A DNA stretch of 64,000 nt, taken from contig NW_004624865.1 in the NCBI RefSeq assembly GCF_000247695.1, positions 871,825-935,824 on the forward strand. The letters are read 5' to 3'. The notes under the pieces were generated by a model. That model made no database searches, was not told where the DNA came from, and saw nothing but the letters and a program-made list of their open reading frames with translations. Made by a program: the position numbers and the translations under genes. Below are positions 1 through 10,954 of this stretch, piece by piece. The DNA is from Heterocephalus glaber. Lineage: Eukaryota > Chordata > Mammalia > Rodentia > Bathyergidae. Positions within the stretch are counted from its first letter, which is position 1; every line of letters starts with the position of its first letter.

Positions 1-239
1 GGGCTTCCGGCCACTTCGTGCCACTCTGCCACACTTCCGGCCGCCGTTTGTCGCCCTCCACTCCTCCCTTCACTCCTCTGCAGGCTCCTCCTCAAGACCC
101 CTTGTTCACAGGCAAGAGCCACAGGCCCTGTGTTCGAGGCTGCTCCACCCGACCTGTGAGGGTCACTTATGCAGGTACCACCTCTCTGAGCCTGTCCCAA
201 GAAGCCAAGCGAGTGGCACAGGTAGACAGAAAGATGCCT

Positions 240-331
240 TGAACTCTAGCCCGGGCTGGCCTCAAACTCATAGATCCTTCTGCCTCAGGCTCCCTAGTGC
301 TGGGATGACAGGCACGTGCCACCACCCCGGA
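240..331 (-). repeat. B1 SINE fragment
   Basis: Antisense B1 right part (GGCTGGCCTCAAACTCA ... GTGCTGGGATGACAGGCACG), truncated and diverged. Confidence 0.75.
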
Positions 332-560
332 AGGAAAGTGGGTCTTATGTTAAGCATTCTTACTACACAAACACGGGAGCGCGCACGCACACGCACAGGT
401 GATACCACAAGGAAACTGGCAGGTTGGCTCTGTCTGCATTCTGGTGATAGTGTCCTGGCTATGTGCTTTTTCCAATCCTGTTCAGCTGCACACATTCAGT
501 ATGTGCAGCTGTATGCATCAGTTTTACCCAATAAAGCTGTTTTTAAAATTGACCAGTCAA

Positions 561-765
561 GCCAGGCATGCTGGTGCATGCCTGCAATCTCAGCACTGTG
601 GGAGGTTGAAGCAGGAGGATCTCAAATTCTGGCCCAGCCTGGGCAATTTAGCTACGTTTCAGGACCCTATCTCAAAATAAAAAATAGAAAGGTCTGGGGA
701 TGTAGCTCATTGAGAAGGCCTTGGGTTCAATCGCCAGTACGTAAGAGGAAATAAAATAAATCAAA
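561..765 (+). repeat. B1-dID dimeric SINE
   Basis: B1 monomer (GCCAGGCATGCTGGTG...) joined through CTCAAAATAAAAAAT to an ID-like half (GGGGATGTAGCTCA...TTCAATCGCCAGTAC). Best first example of the dimer in this window. Confidence 0.85.
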
Positions 766-1710
766 AACCGTAAAAGTAAAACTAAAGTCCTGGCCTTTGC
801 AGTCAGGGTCCCGCAGGCCGGGAAGGCGGCAGGCTAGGCTGGCCAGAAAGTTGGGCTGCACGTGCTGGGGCTGGCAGGGTGAGCAACTCGTCCCTTCCCG
901 GACAACACTGTCCTTCTGCTCAAGGTCAGCCACTCCCACTGCTGGGGCCCCAGGATCTGCTGACTCACTGTCCCCCAAGGCCTGCGCTCTGACCATGCGC
1001 AGGGGCGGCCGAGGCTCCTCCTCTTTCTCCTCCTCTTGCTCTCCCAGCAATCGGCACCCTGAAGGGCTCCTCGGCTGCAGGGTCAGCCTTGGGTGTGGAC
1101 GTCCGGTGCCATCCAATGCCCCGGCCCGAACTCGCCACACCAGTGTTTGTTGATCGACTGCTGAGTGTGCGGGGACGGCCTCAGGCCCTCAGAGGACACT
1201 GGCGGCTTGGCGGGGCTGCCGGTGGTCTGGGTGTTGACTGAGGAGAGCCCCCTGTCCCTCCCCGGTGCCCCTCTGCGCCATTTCGCCATCACTTCCGTCT
1301 CAGTCCAGCTGCTTCCGGTGGCCCCAAGAACAGGGCTGCCGGCCCCGTCCTGCGGCGGCCAGCGCGGGGTGACAGCGGCTTTTCCAGCCCCTCCCACTCC
1401 GGGAGAATGAAGCGGGCTCCCGGCTACTGGAGGGCGGTCACTCACTCCTCCTTCCCAGGCCCTGCGCCAGAAGCTGCCGCCTCCTGCTGGGGCGGCTTTC
1501 AGGTACACTGCAGCTCCGGGAAGGGGGTGCAGTCCCAGGGCCGGCCTGGCCCCGACAGCACAGGGCTTGGCTCTCCAGGTGTTCGCTTCTGTCACTGCGC
1601 ATGGGCGCCACGTCAACCTGCCACCTGCTAACACTTCCTCGCTTACAAATCAGGTTCACAGCTGCCCGGCCCTGGCCGGGGATTCTGAAACACCAGTCTT
1701 TTGTTTTTTT

Positions 1711-1840
1711 CAATTTTTCTGTTTTTGTTTTTGAGACAGGATCTCACTATGTAGTTCAAATTGGCCTTGGACCCACAGAGGCCCTCCTGCCTCAGCCTCC
1801 CAGAGCGCTGGGATTTCAGGCGTGGCCAACATGCCTGGCT
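1711..1840 (-). repeat. B1 SINE
   Basis: Antisense B1 with T-rich head, TTTTTGAGACAGGATCTC, and the GTGCTGGGAT-like end. Confidence 0.85.
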
Positions 1841-2146
1841 TTGAAATATGTGGCCACCTGGAGACATGGTCTGAACCTGGCCTCCCCTGAGTCTTCGAGA
1901 GCTGAAGCCCTAAGCCCTTGATGTTCCCAGAATCATTACCTCCTCTTCCGGTGACTCAGATGGGGAGGACTGTGGCCGGGAAGCCTTCTGTCCATTCCGA
2001 CGCCTCCCCCTGAGCTGTCAGGACAGCCAGAGGAGGCAGGGGCCTTCCAGAGCAAGGGAGGATGCTTGTCGGGGTGAGAAAGTTCCTGCTGTGACCACCA
2101 CACCCTCTACGCCCTGCAAGTCCCTCCAGCAAAATGAGAGAGAGCA

Positions 2147-2226
2147 GGGCCAGGGATTTAGCTCAGGGGCACTGCTGCCTCGAAAGCGCAAGGTTCTGAG
2201 TTCAATCTTCCGTACCAAAAAAAAAG
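2147..2226 (+). repeat. ID SINE
   Basis: tRNA-Ala-derived: GGGCCAGGGATTTAGCTCAG (A box) and GAGTTCAATC (B box), then GTACC and an A tail. Confidence 0.9.
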
Positions 2227-2327
2227 AGGCAGAGCAGACTTTGACAGGCAGCTGAGTCTTTTGCAAGCAAAATCATGTTCCTTCCTGGCTTGAAATCTGA
2301 GGCAATCATGACTCATATAAACAGAGG

Positions 2328-2400
2328 GGCCAGGCATGGTGGTGCACACCTGTAATGCCAGAGCTCGGGAGGCTGAGGCAGGAGGATTGGCTACAGAGCA
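2328..2400 (+). repeat. B1 SINE, 5' half only
   Basis: GGCCAGGCATGGTGGTGCAC to GAGGCAGGAGGATTGG; the 3' half is missing. Confidence 0.8.
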
Positions 2401-3150
2401 GTCCCTGTCCTGATCAATCAATCCACAGCAGCTTTTCTTCCTTAAAGCCTTTGATGCGAGTCAGAGACGTCTGCACCAAATGACCACAATGTCACCATTG
2501 CCGAGGCCCTGCACCCATGACACGCAGCGAGAAACAGCCCTCACCTCTCTGGTGACCCTGTAGGTAAAGAAGAAGAGATGCAGGGCATGAGAAGCGCTGG
2601 GTGTGGCTGGGGCGGCCACTCTCGGGGACAGCACTGGCATGAGCAGGGCTCACTGGAGAGTCCCTGTCCACATCAGAGCTGATCTCCCTCACCCCCAGGA
2701 GGCGTCGCCCAGGGACCAGCGGCTTCTCCATGCCACCCTTGCCCCCCCCAGGGCTGGATGGCACCCTCCGTGCCTGGGGGAGGTTCCAGCATGGCCACCA
2801 AAGGGCACCTGGGAAACAGGCAGGAGTCCAGGCCAGAAGTCCACTAACCCTGTGCCCAGAGCTCTGTCCAGTGCCTCTGGGAGCTTAGACTGCAGGGACT
2901 GAGGTGCTGTTTACTGGTGAGTCCCTGGGAGCTGACAGGGGAGCACCCAATAATACAAGCATGGCCGAGGGAACGGCTGGATGGAGGACAGATGGGTGGG
3001 TGGGTGAGGAATGCTCCTGGCCTGTGAGCAGTCACTGACACTGGGCATTGCAGCCCAGGGCTGCTTGCTGAGCTAGCTAAGGGCAGTCGGCTCCCACCAC
3101 AGAGAGGCCCCGCCCGGGCCCAGTCTCTGAGGCCACCCCCTCAACACGAA
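2400..3150. other. Intergenic, nothing recognised
   Basis: Unique-looking sequence with no motif, exon or repeat that I can identify. Confidence 0.4.
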
Positions 3151-3340
3151 AAGCCTGGTGGAGAGCACCCGTCATCCCAGCACTCTGGGAGGCTGAGGCA
3201 GGAGGATCCCAAGTTCCGGCCCAGCCTGGGCAACTTAGTGACTTAGTGAGACCCTGTCTCCAAATACAAAACACAAAGGCCTGGAGGCACAGCTGCCCCG
3301 AAGGCTGCGGGCTCCATCCCCAGCACTGGGAAAGTAAGGG
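3150..3340 (+). repeat. B1-dID dimeric SINE
   Basis: Full dimer ending CTCCATCCCCAGCACTGG; it abuts the CpG-rich block that follows. Confidence 0.85.
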
Positions 3341-3349
3341 CGGGCTCAG

Positions 3350-3920
3350 AGCGCTTTGGGCGAGGCGGTCCCACCCGCAGCCATCCCTGTGGTGCCATGG
3401 TGTTCCCAGGCTTCCTGCATGTCGGAAAGGCCAGCACCGCGAGTTACGGCCCGCCTCCGCAGGCCTGCCCTTTGGTCGCTCCGCTCCGCTCCCGGTGGCG
3501 GCCCAGGTCCCCTCCGGGGGACGGGTGTAATTACACGCTCCGCTCCGCTCCGGGCCTCGCGCACGGCGGGAGGGAGCGAGGTGTGAGCCGCGCCTGGCCT
3601 GCAGCGGCCCAGATGGGAAACCCATTACCTGCCCGTAAATGCGTTTACTGGGTTAGATAAATACGCCGGCTGTTAAAAGCCTGGCCGGGACTGCGAGTCG
3701 CCCACATTTCTCACCTGTCAGAAGGGGCTTTGGAAGCTCCCGGCGGCCGGCCTTCCTGCCCGTGTTTATGTGCGCACCAAGCCCCCGCGCCGGGCGAGCC
3801 AAAGAAAGGGGCTTTGTCTGCCTGCAGCCTGGCTGGCAGCGCATGCCGCCTCGGACCGACCCGGGAGCCGCCGGGCCGCTGTGGGGACCCGGGCTCACAG
3901 CCACGGGCTGGCGGGCTAGG
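3350..3920. promoter_or_regulatory. CpG-rich candidate regulatory block
   Basis: CpG-dense sequence between two B1-dID SINEs. It holds a perfect palindrome GTGTAATTACAC (3525-3536, homeodomain-dimer type), an inverted GTAAA pair GTAAATGCGTTTAC (3635-3648), and GCTCCGCTCCGCTCC twice (3478 and 3537). No splice sites in a convincing ORF. Function is inferred only from composition and motifs. Confidence 0.35.
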
Positions 3921-3942
3921 CCTGCTGGCTTCAGAACTGGCG

Positions 3943-4151
3943 TCCAGCCGGGTACAGTGGTCTCAGCGCGCCTGTCAGCTCAGCACTTAGGAGGCTGAGG
4001 CAGGAGGATCAGAAGTTTCTGCCAGCTGGGGCAACTTGGTGACTTAGGGAGGGAGACTCTGTCTCAAAGTAAAAGATGAAAAAAGCCCTGAGGCTGGAGC
4101 TCCGTGTGAAGGCCCTGGGTTCAATCCCTAGTACTAAAAAAAAAAAAAAAG
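3943..4151 (+). repeat. B1-dID dimeric SINE
   Basis: Dimer with a 15-A tail; ID half CTCCGTGTGAAGGCCCTGGG and TTCAATCCCTAGTACT. Confidence 0.85.
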
Positions 4152-4222
4152 CATTCACCAGGATGCTGCTGGGGTATTATGGAATCTTCATTGCTTGCCT
4201 TTTCTTTAAAAATATTATTGTA

Positions 4223-4308
4223 GGGGCCAGGGATTTAGCTCAGTGGTTCTGGCACTTGCCTCAAAATTGCAAGGTCTTGAGTTCGATCCCCAGTACCAAA
4301 AAAAAAAT
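4223..4308 (+). repeat. ID SINE (first of a pair)
   Basis: GGGGCCAGGGATTTAGCTCA ... GATCCCCAGTACC-A9, flanked by ATTATTGTA on the left and ATTATTGT on the right. Confidence 0.92.
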
Positions 4309-4314
4309 TATTGT

Positions 4315-4396
4315 GGGCTGGGGATTTAGCTCAGTGGTGCTGCGCCTGCCTGGTAAGCACAAGGTCCACAGTTCCGTCCCTGGTACCAAAAGAAAA
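4315..4396 (+). repeat. ID SINE (second of a pair)
   Basis: GGGCTGGGGATTTAGCTCAG ... CCTGGTACC; its right flank is again ATTATTGTA, so the same short sequence borders both copies three times. Confidence 0.92.
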
Positions 4397-4595
4397 TTAT
4401 TGTAAAATGCACGTAATATAAAATTCACTGTTCTAACCGTCTTCAAGTGTATGATTCAGTGCATTTGGTGCATTTGTGGTTCGATATAGCCAACATTACT
4501 TTAGTCCCTGAACTTCCTCATTACTGCAAAAGGAAATTTTATACCCATTTTTTCCCTTCTTTTTGTTGTTTTTTGTTCATTTGTTTGTTTTTGGT

Positions 4596-4684
4596 TTTGT
4601 TGGGTTTTTTTGTACCGGGGATCAAACTCAGAACCTTGCACTTGTGAGGCAGGCGGTGGAACCACTGAGCTAAATCCCTGGGCC
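4596..4684 (-). repeat. ID SINE
   Basis: TTTTTTGTACCGGGGATCAA to GAGCTAAATCCCTGGGCC, antisense. Confidence 0.92.
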
Positions 4685-4700
4685 TCATTTGTTTGTTTTG

Positions 4701-4878
4701 CAGTTACTGGGAATTGAACCCAGGGCCTTGGCACTGAACTACATCCCCAGTCCTTTGTTATTTTTTATTTTGAGACAGGACCTGGCTAAAGTGACCCAGG
4801 CTGGACTTGAACTTTCGATCTTCCTGCCTCAGCCTCCCAGAGTGCTGGGATCACAGGCGTGCACCACTAAACCCAGCT
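4701..4878 (-). repeat. B1-dID dimeric SINE
   Basis: Antisense dimer: ID half ACTGGGAATTGAACCCAGGG first, then TTTTGAGACAGGACCTGGC and the B1 head. Confidence 0.88.
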
Positions 4879-5215
4879 CGGGGTATCCATTAAACAGAGA
4901 CTCTCAGTTCCCCTCCATGCAGTCCCCGACTCCCATTAATCCACTGTCTGTGTGTATGCGTTTCTCTATTCCGGAAAGTTCAGACAAAACATTACTACAT
5001 TCTTTATCAGGGCTTTATACTACTCTACTTGTAGCCAGACCACATTTTTATGCCTTCATCACCTGATGGACATTGGCTTGTTTCCACCTTGGGTGGCTGT
5101 AAATAGTGCTATTAGAAACATTCTTGTGTGAGTTTTGGTTTTTGAGCACGTTTTCAGTTTGCAGGGTGAATATGTATCTCCCTAGAGCTGGAATTGCTTG
5201 GTCTATGATAACCCT

Positions 5216-5904
5216 GTGTTGAACTCGCTGAAGACCCAACAACCTGGTGGGAAGTCGAGGAATGCAGAGACATTTCTCCTGTAGCCCTCTGATCCCCACT
5301 TTCCCAGGGGGTCTGGGTCACACGGGATCCCTGCTGTCTCCATCTCCCTGGTGATTTGAGGGTGCATGGAATGGCATTTCCTGGGCCACAAGAGGTCTGG
5401 ACAAGCTAAGTGACTTCTCAGACACCACCACCCAGCCAGTGAGCACAGGGGCCCCGAGGCCCGGAGCCGCCAGAGGTCGCGGGAGGACACAGGGCGCGGA
5501 CACCCTTTCCACATTTGTTCTGGACCAAGGGACCTGTTTTTTCTCCGGACATTAAAGTGGTGTCTGTGGCTCTGGAGAGCAGCAACTGTGCGTGTGTATC
5601 CTCCCCAGGGTGGGTGTCACCACCCCATCACACGGTCTCGGGAAGGAGTCCCCAGTGGGGCACCGGGTCGGCCGTGGGTTATCGTTTCCCGCCCAGCTTT
5701 GCTGTTTATTTTACTTTCTCACCTAGGTTTGCTTCCGTAGCCCAAGTATTCCCATCAGCGTGTTCCAACCTAACTTTTGCTTTCTGACTTAATCCTTGGG
5801 TATCAGTCACCTACACCCAGCCTCCAAAGGCCTGTCGACCATCAAAATGAACAGTGAATGCTTACGTTTCAAAAACGTGTTGGAGTAAAACACACATGGT
5901 CGTG
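5216..5904. other. Intergenic, nothing recognised
   Basis: Moderately GC-rich unique sequence; no exon or repeat identified. Confidence 0.4.
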
Positions 5905-6330
5905 AATCCCCCTCAGAATCCTCCCTCACTCTGCACACACACTCATCCGTCGTCCTCGCGTCTTTCTGCAGCAGCTCTGGAGCCCTCTTTCCTGGGGGTC
6001 TTTGCCAGGTGAGATAAAAAATATGGTGACTCTTGCACCGCCCGACAGAAAGGCAGCTCTAAAAACAGCGCTGCGTCCTCCTCCACCTCGGTCACCGGAT
6101 CTGGCCCCGTGCGACTTCCGGCTCTTCCCCAGGGTCACAGTGACCAAGAAAGGGAGACGTTTTGATCCATTCAGGACATCGAGGCAGCTGGGACAGCGCA
6201 GCTCAGGACCCTCAGGACAGAGGACTCCAGAGCTGCTGCAGGAAGTGGCGAGGACGGTGGGACGAGTGTGCTCAGTGAGGGAGAGTTCTGAGGGGTTCGT
6301 GGCAGTGCGCCCTTACTGTAATAATGTTTA
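5905..6330 (+). pseudogene. Dead mariner-type transposase remnant, copy A
   Basis: One frame reads SPDLAPCDFRLFPR then KKGRRF, the C-terminal D34D segment of mariner transposases (third catalytic D within SPDLAP). The following IQDIEAAGTAQLRTLR-like stretch is in another frame, so a frameshift is present. No TIRs found. It shares extended similarity with 14000-14355, including the upstream non-coding part. Confidence 0.7.
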
Positions 6331-6840
6331 AAGGTAAACATTCAGGGTGGTTTTTGGTCGCACCTCGTCTGTAACCTCCCAGTCACCCATGCCTTCCTAC
6401 GACAGAGGCAGGGGAGCCCAGGTTTTGCCAACCCAAAATCTGGCTTGCAGCCCGACTCCAGGATGAGCCACATAGGTGTGATTAAGCAACTCATGCAGCC
6501 CATCTTAGCCTCCAAGTTCTTGCCTGACATTTTCAGGTGCAGCACGCGGGGCTGTGGGACCACCCTGGTGAAATAGTGGGTTTTTACAATCCCAACAGCC
6601 ATCTCACCCCTGCGCTTGGGGCAAACAGACACCACGCCATTTGTTTGCTTCCTTATTTGGTGGTGGCGGGGAGGAGCAGCCATAAAAGGAATAATGCGAT
6701 TTAAATGGGAACGAGTTCGTGAAATGGAAGATGTTGCTCCTCTCTTGACATGTCACGGAGATCACAGCTTTTATTAAGCTACCATACCTCCAGCAGAACA
6801 ACTCTACTCAGTCCACACTGTACAAGGCCTTCGTTAGAAT
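6331..6840. other. Intergenic, nothing recognised
   Basis: No repeat or exon recognised in this stretch. Confidence 0.4.
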
Positions 6841-6962
6841 CGTCAGTGTAGCACAACTGTAATCCAAGCATTCTGGAGGCTGAGGCAGGAGGATCTCTGC
6901 AAGTTGGACGGTAGCCTAGGCCACATAGCAAGACCCTGCCTCAAATAAAATAATAAAGTAAA
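6841..6962 (+). repeat. B1 SINE
   Basis: Diverged B1: GTAATCCAAGCATTCTGGAG ... CAAGACCCTGCCTCAAAT. Confidence 0.8.
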
Positions 6963-7309
6963 AAATTTTAAAGATAGCCATTTTAGGAGGTTTTGGCAAA
7001 GTGGATCCACAGTTCACCACAAAATCCAGAGCCTCCTCCCATCCTTGGTCTGGATATCTAGAGGGACCTTGTCTCAAAAACCAAAACCAAACCAAAACAA
7101 ATCTCCCGATGAATAGACAAATCTGAAGAGGACAGAAAACAGGCTCACAGGGCTGCTTCCCTCAAGCACTTTCCCTAAAGCTCACACCTAATACAGCTCT
7201 GTCTGAAAGGCAGATCACTCCAGCAGGACAGCTCAGCAGCACGTCACTGACCTACTCACAAGAAGTGTTATTTCCTGCTTGGAAAATCTCTTGGGTTTCA
7301 GTAGGAACT

Positions 7310-7736
7310 TTTTTTTTCTTGTATTAAATTCTTTTATTGGTACATTGTAGGTATACAACACAATTACATTTCTCATTGGGAATTGTACCTTTACATGATG
7401 CATCTTGGTTCTTATTTTTTCCCCATTCCTAGCCCTCCCTTCACGCCCTCCACCCTTCCCTATTTACAAAGACTTTATTTCCATTTTTTCCATTTCTCAT
7501 CATTTTCCCTTTCCCTTCTTTCCTTTCCCCATCCCCTACCCCTTTGGACCTTTTCTTCCTATTTTACATTATCGATTATTCATTCTAATCATTGGTACAT
7601 TTTAGGTATACAGTATAATGACATTCATCATTGGAAATTTGCACCTTTACATAATCTCTCTTGGTTCTTATTTTTCACCCTTGCCCAGCCCTCCCTTCAA
7701 CCCCTCTAGTCCTCCCTATTTACAAAGATTTTGTTG
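7310..7736 (-). repeat. L1 3'-UTR, antisense, with internal tandem copy
   Basis: Poly-T start, then two related units beginning TTGGTACATTGTAGGTATAC (about 7338) and TTGGTACATTTTAGGTATAC (about 7592), each followed by CTTGGTTCTTATTTTT and a C/T-rich tract. The polypurine sense strand is typical of L1 3' UTRs. The same sequence recurs at 37955-38154. Confidence 0.6.
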
Positions 7737-7769
7737 GTAGGAACTTTTTTAAAAATGAGAGTTGGAATT

Positions 7770-7862
7770 TATTTTTTCTTTTTGAGACAGGGTCTCACTA
7801 TGTAGCCCAGGGTGGCCCTGAACTCACAGCGATCCTCCTGCCTCAGCCTCCTGGGTGTTTTA
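7770..7862 (-). repeat. B1 SINE, truncated
   Basis: TTTTTGAGACAGGGTCTCAC ... CTCAGCCTCCTGGGTG; the left end of the element is missing. Confidence 0.82.
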
Positions 7863-7942
7863 TTTATGTGAAGCTATTTCTAGGTTTATACCTATTCCTA
7901 CCCACTATCCATTGTAAAACATGGCCCAAGGAGCCACTTCCT

Positions 7943-8137
7943 AAGCCAGGCATGGTGATATATACTTGTGATCCCAGCACTCTGGGGAGGCTGAGACAGG
8001 ATGATCGCAAGTTCCAGACAGCCTGGGCAACTTAGCAAGACTCTGTCTCAAAATAAAAATGAAAAATGGCTGGGGATGCAGCTCAATGAGAAAGCCCTTT
8101 GTTTAAACTCCAACACTATCCTCCAAAAAAGAAAAAA
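7943..8137 (+). repeat. B1-dID dimeric SINE
   Basis: B1 half GCCAGGCATGGTGATATA, linker AAAATAAAAATGAAAAAT, ID half GGCTGGGGATGCAGCTCA. Confidence 0.87.
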
Positions 8138-9290
8138 GTGACTGGAGTTAACGGGCTAAAAAACCCAAGGGTGGAGAGGGCTGATTGAGGAGAAGGCAGG
8201 AAAGGTCTGTGGGGAAAAGACACAGAGGACCGTGGGAACCCGAAGAGCGCGGCAGAGTGTGCAGCGGGCGGAGCAGGGGACGCGTGTGCGGACGGGCGGC
8301 GGGCCTCGGAAGGCTTGGACGGCAGCGCAGGAGCAGGAGCTTTGACCTTGTCCTGAAGTCAGTGAAGCAGAGAGATGACAAAGTTAGTCTGGCTCAGAGA
8401 CAGCTCCGGGGGCAGTCGGGGGAGCGGAAGTGGACCCCAGTTGGGCTCCGGAAGCAGCTGTGGAGAGACAGGGCTGGCAGGCACGGGCCGTGGGGATGGG
8501 TGGCTGAGAGCAGAGGAGGAGGATGAGCCGGGACAAACCGTGCCCTTCAGCCCCGGGTCTCCAGGCAGGGGCAGTGCCACTCAGGACCGGGGACTCTCGG
8601 TTTAGGGATGGCGGTTGGCGGTCGTCACTCCTGTTTGGGGACCTGGCACCTTTGAGATGCCAGAGAAGGCGACGGGGCAGCAGGAGGCGCCTCCTCCTCC
8701 ACCGAGACCCACAGCAGCTGGTGATGGCAGCAGAGCCCGGTGGGCAGGCGCGGGCAGCCTGAGACAGTCTGGGAGAGTGGCATCACAGGACTCCCCCCCT
8801 GCTGCCTGTGTCCCTTGCTGTCCCACACAGCCCTAGGTACTCGAGCTGCTGTGTCACTGCCCAGAAAGTACCCACTCTGCTCCTCGGTTCAGCAGGGCCA
8901 CCTCCATGGCCCCAGGGGACCACTGTGGGCAGCACACCTGTCTGGGCTATACGGTGGCCCTGGTCCCTGGAGACAGCAGGTGTCACAGACTCGGCCACCT
9001 CATGCTCTGCACCCTAACCCACAGGTCACAGCTGAAGAGGCTCAGGGGATGGGGCTGTGGGCTGTGGTACCACCCACAAGAAGAGCCAGAATGGAGACCA
9101 GCCAGAGAGAGTGCCGGGTGCCACCAACCACCTCACACACGGAGACAGCTGCTCCCCTAGACGTGTAAATCTCAATGTAGGGCCAGAAGAAAGATGTTCA
9201 GCCAAGGTCACATGGTGTCTCCCAGGAAATCCCACAACACTTTAGCAAGAGACCTGAGAGTGACAAAGGGCCTGATAGAGAAGTCAAAGG
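8138..9290. other. Intergenic GC-rich stretch, no gene recognised
   Basis: About 1.15 kb without SINEs and with moderate CpG content around 8220-8330. ORFs on both strands overlap with no family resemblance or splice-consistent structure. Confidence 0.4.
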
Positions 9291-9425
9291 GAACTGGGCA
9301 TCGTAAGACACGTCTGTCATCCCAGCTCCCACCTCCACTGGGAAGCTGAGGCAGGAGGATTGCCTTGAGTTCAAGGCCAGGCTGGGCTACACTGTGAGAC
9401 TCTGTTTCAAAAAAAGGAAGTCAAA
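9291..9425 (+). repeat. B1 SINE
   Basis: GGGCATCGTAAGACACG ... GAGACTCTGTTTCAAAAAA with a small internal duplication of CCCACCTCC. Confidence 0.78.
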
Positions 9426-9445
9426 AGAAAGACTAAGAAAAGCAG

Positions 9446-9641
9446 GCCAGGCATGGTGGCATACTCTTATAATCCCAGCACTCAAGGAGGAGACAAAGGC
9501 AGGAGGATTGAATAGTCAAACTAAACCTGTGCAATTTAGCCACTCAGCAAGACCCTGTCTCAAAATAAAAAATAAAAAGGGCTGGAGACATAGCTCAGTG
9601 CCAAGTCCCTTAGTTCAATGCCCAGTACTGCAAAATAATGA
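9446..9641 (+). repeat. B1-dID dimeric SINE
   Basis: GGCCAGGCATGGTGGCAT ... ID half GGGCTGGAGACATAGCTCAG, B box TTCAATGCCCAG. Confidence 0.86.
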
Positions 9642-10117
9642 AATATACCACAGGAATTTTAGAAATTAAGAACTCCACAAGTGAAACTGAGAATACTTTG
9701 AGAGTCAAACAACAGACTAGATTAAGCAGAAAGAAGTAAATAGAAAAGAATAAAGACAGCCTTTGAGACCCTTAGGGTAGCACTAAGCAGATATTTTCAT
9801 TTTCAGAGTGCCTGAAAGTGAGGCTGAGGGGAAAGGCATAAGAAACTATTCAACGAATCGATAGCTGAAAACTTCCCTCATCTTGGCAAAGACACAGACA
9901 TCCAAGGACAGGAGGCCTGTGGAAACCCAGATAGACGCAACCATCAAAAACTCTCACCATGGCATTTTAGAGTCAAATGGTCAAAATAACAAGACAAGGA
10001 AAACATTCTAAAACTTGTAAGAAAAATGTGCCAAGTCACATTAAGGGTACATTTCTTAGAGTAACAGCAGATTTCTCAACAGAAACCTTATGTGCCAGGA
10101 GGGAATGGAATGATATA

Positions 10118-10277
10118 CGCTCTTTCCCTGAAAATAAGACCTAACTGGAAAATAATCAGCCTTGAATACTAGAGAAAAAAATGCCAGCCCCATTCAGCCT
10201 ATGCTTTCCTCACCTGCCATCACTACTCTCTTGTTTGGTGGCTACTCCAGGTAGGTCTTATTTTCAGAGAAACATGG
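10118..10277. mobile_element. TA-flanked non-autonomous DNA transposon (MITE), copy 1
   Basis: Terminal inverted repeats CGCTCTTTCCCTGAAAATAA and its complement ending in TTTTCAGAGAAACATGG, with TA on both sides. Inserted in the L1 remnant. Related to 23322-23517 and 61497-61701. Confidence 0.7.
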
Positions 10278-10419
10278 TAGTTCAACTACTGAAAGAAATT
10301 AACTTCCCAGCCAGAGTACTATACACACCAAAGCTATCCTTCAGAAATGAAGCAGAAATAAAGCCCATTCAAGACAAGGAAAATCGAAGAGAATTTATCA
10401 TCACTATACCACTCACAAA

Positions 10420-10540
10420 AGATTCTTTATTGTGGAACTGGGTCTCACTAAATTGCCCTAGATGGGCTGGGCTCAAACTCAGGACCCTCCTGCGTCAGCC
10501 TCCCAGATTGCTGAGATTAAAGGTGTGTGCCTGGCCAGAA
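10420..10540 (-). repeat. B1 SINE
   Basis: CTGGGTCTCACTAAATTGCC ... TCAGCCTCCCAGATTGCTG, antisense, inside the L1 remnant. Confidence 0.82.
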
Positions 10541-10931
10541 GGTGCTTAAGGGAACCCTACATTCAGAAGTGAAGGAAAGATTGCTACCATCATGAAAACA
10601 CATCAAAGTGTAAAGCCCAATAAATAGCAGATACACAAAAGAGAAATAGAAAAGAATCAAGTCTTATGAATACAGTAACCTACCGAAGCACAAAGACAAG
10701 TAAAGATATCCAAAACAAACAGAAGTGCATTTAAAAGCTTACAGGAGTTGGTCCTGACCTATCAGTAATGACCTTGAATGTAAACAGACTAAATTCCCCA
10801 ATTAAAAGATACAGGCTGGCCAAAAGGATAAGAAAACCAGACCTAACTATATGCTGCTTGCAAGAAACTCACCTCACTTTACCAGTAAAGACACCCACAG
10901 ACTAAAAATCTGAGATGTCTTTAAAATACCC

Positions 10932-10953
10932 TACACACACACACACACACACA
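10932..10953. repeat. (CA)n microsatellite
   Basis: About 11 perfect CA units. Confidence 0.95.
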
Positions 10954-10954
10954 A

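Larger units (their letters stand above)
1..2146. other. Intergenic segment with three SINE pieces, no gene seen
   Basis: GC-moderate sequence. Apart from B1 fragments at 240-331 and 1711-1840 and a B1-dID at 561-765, I see no recognisable exon, repeat or promoter. ORFs here are short and lack codon structure. Confidence 0.5.
4160..5215 (-). repeat. L1M-type LINE 3' remnant, interrupted by SINEs
   Basis: Antisense match to old mammalian L1 3' ends: AAATTCACTGTTCTAACCG, then after the SINEs GATGGACATTGGCTTGTTTC and AGCTGGAATTGCTTGGTC. Two ID copies, one antisense ID and one B1-dID are inserted in it. Confidence 0.7.
9642..10920 (+). repeat. L1M-type LINE remnant (ORF1 end, spacer, ORF2 start)
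   Basis: Sense-orientation old L1. The 3' part translates NVNRLNSPIKRYRLAKR and TICCLQETHLTLP, the start of the ORF2 endonuclease domain; upstream sequence resembles ORF1 C-terminal and inter-ORF regions. Stops and insertions break it: a TA-flanked DNA transposon at 10118-10277 and a B1 at 10420-10540. It is inactive. Confidence 0.75.

Noticed and set aside
9642..10920. An active LINE
   Set aside because: Only ORF1-end and ORF2-start fragments remain, with stops and insertions.
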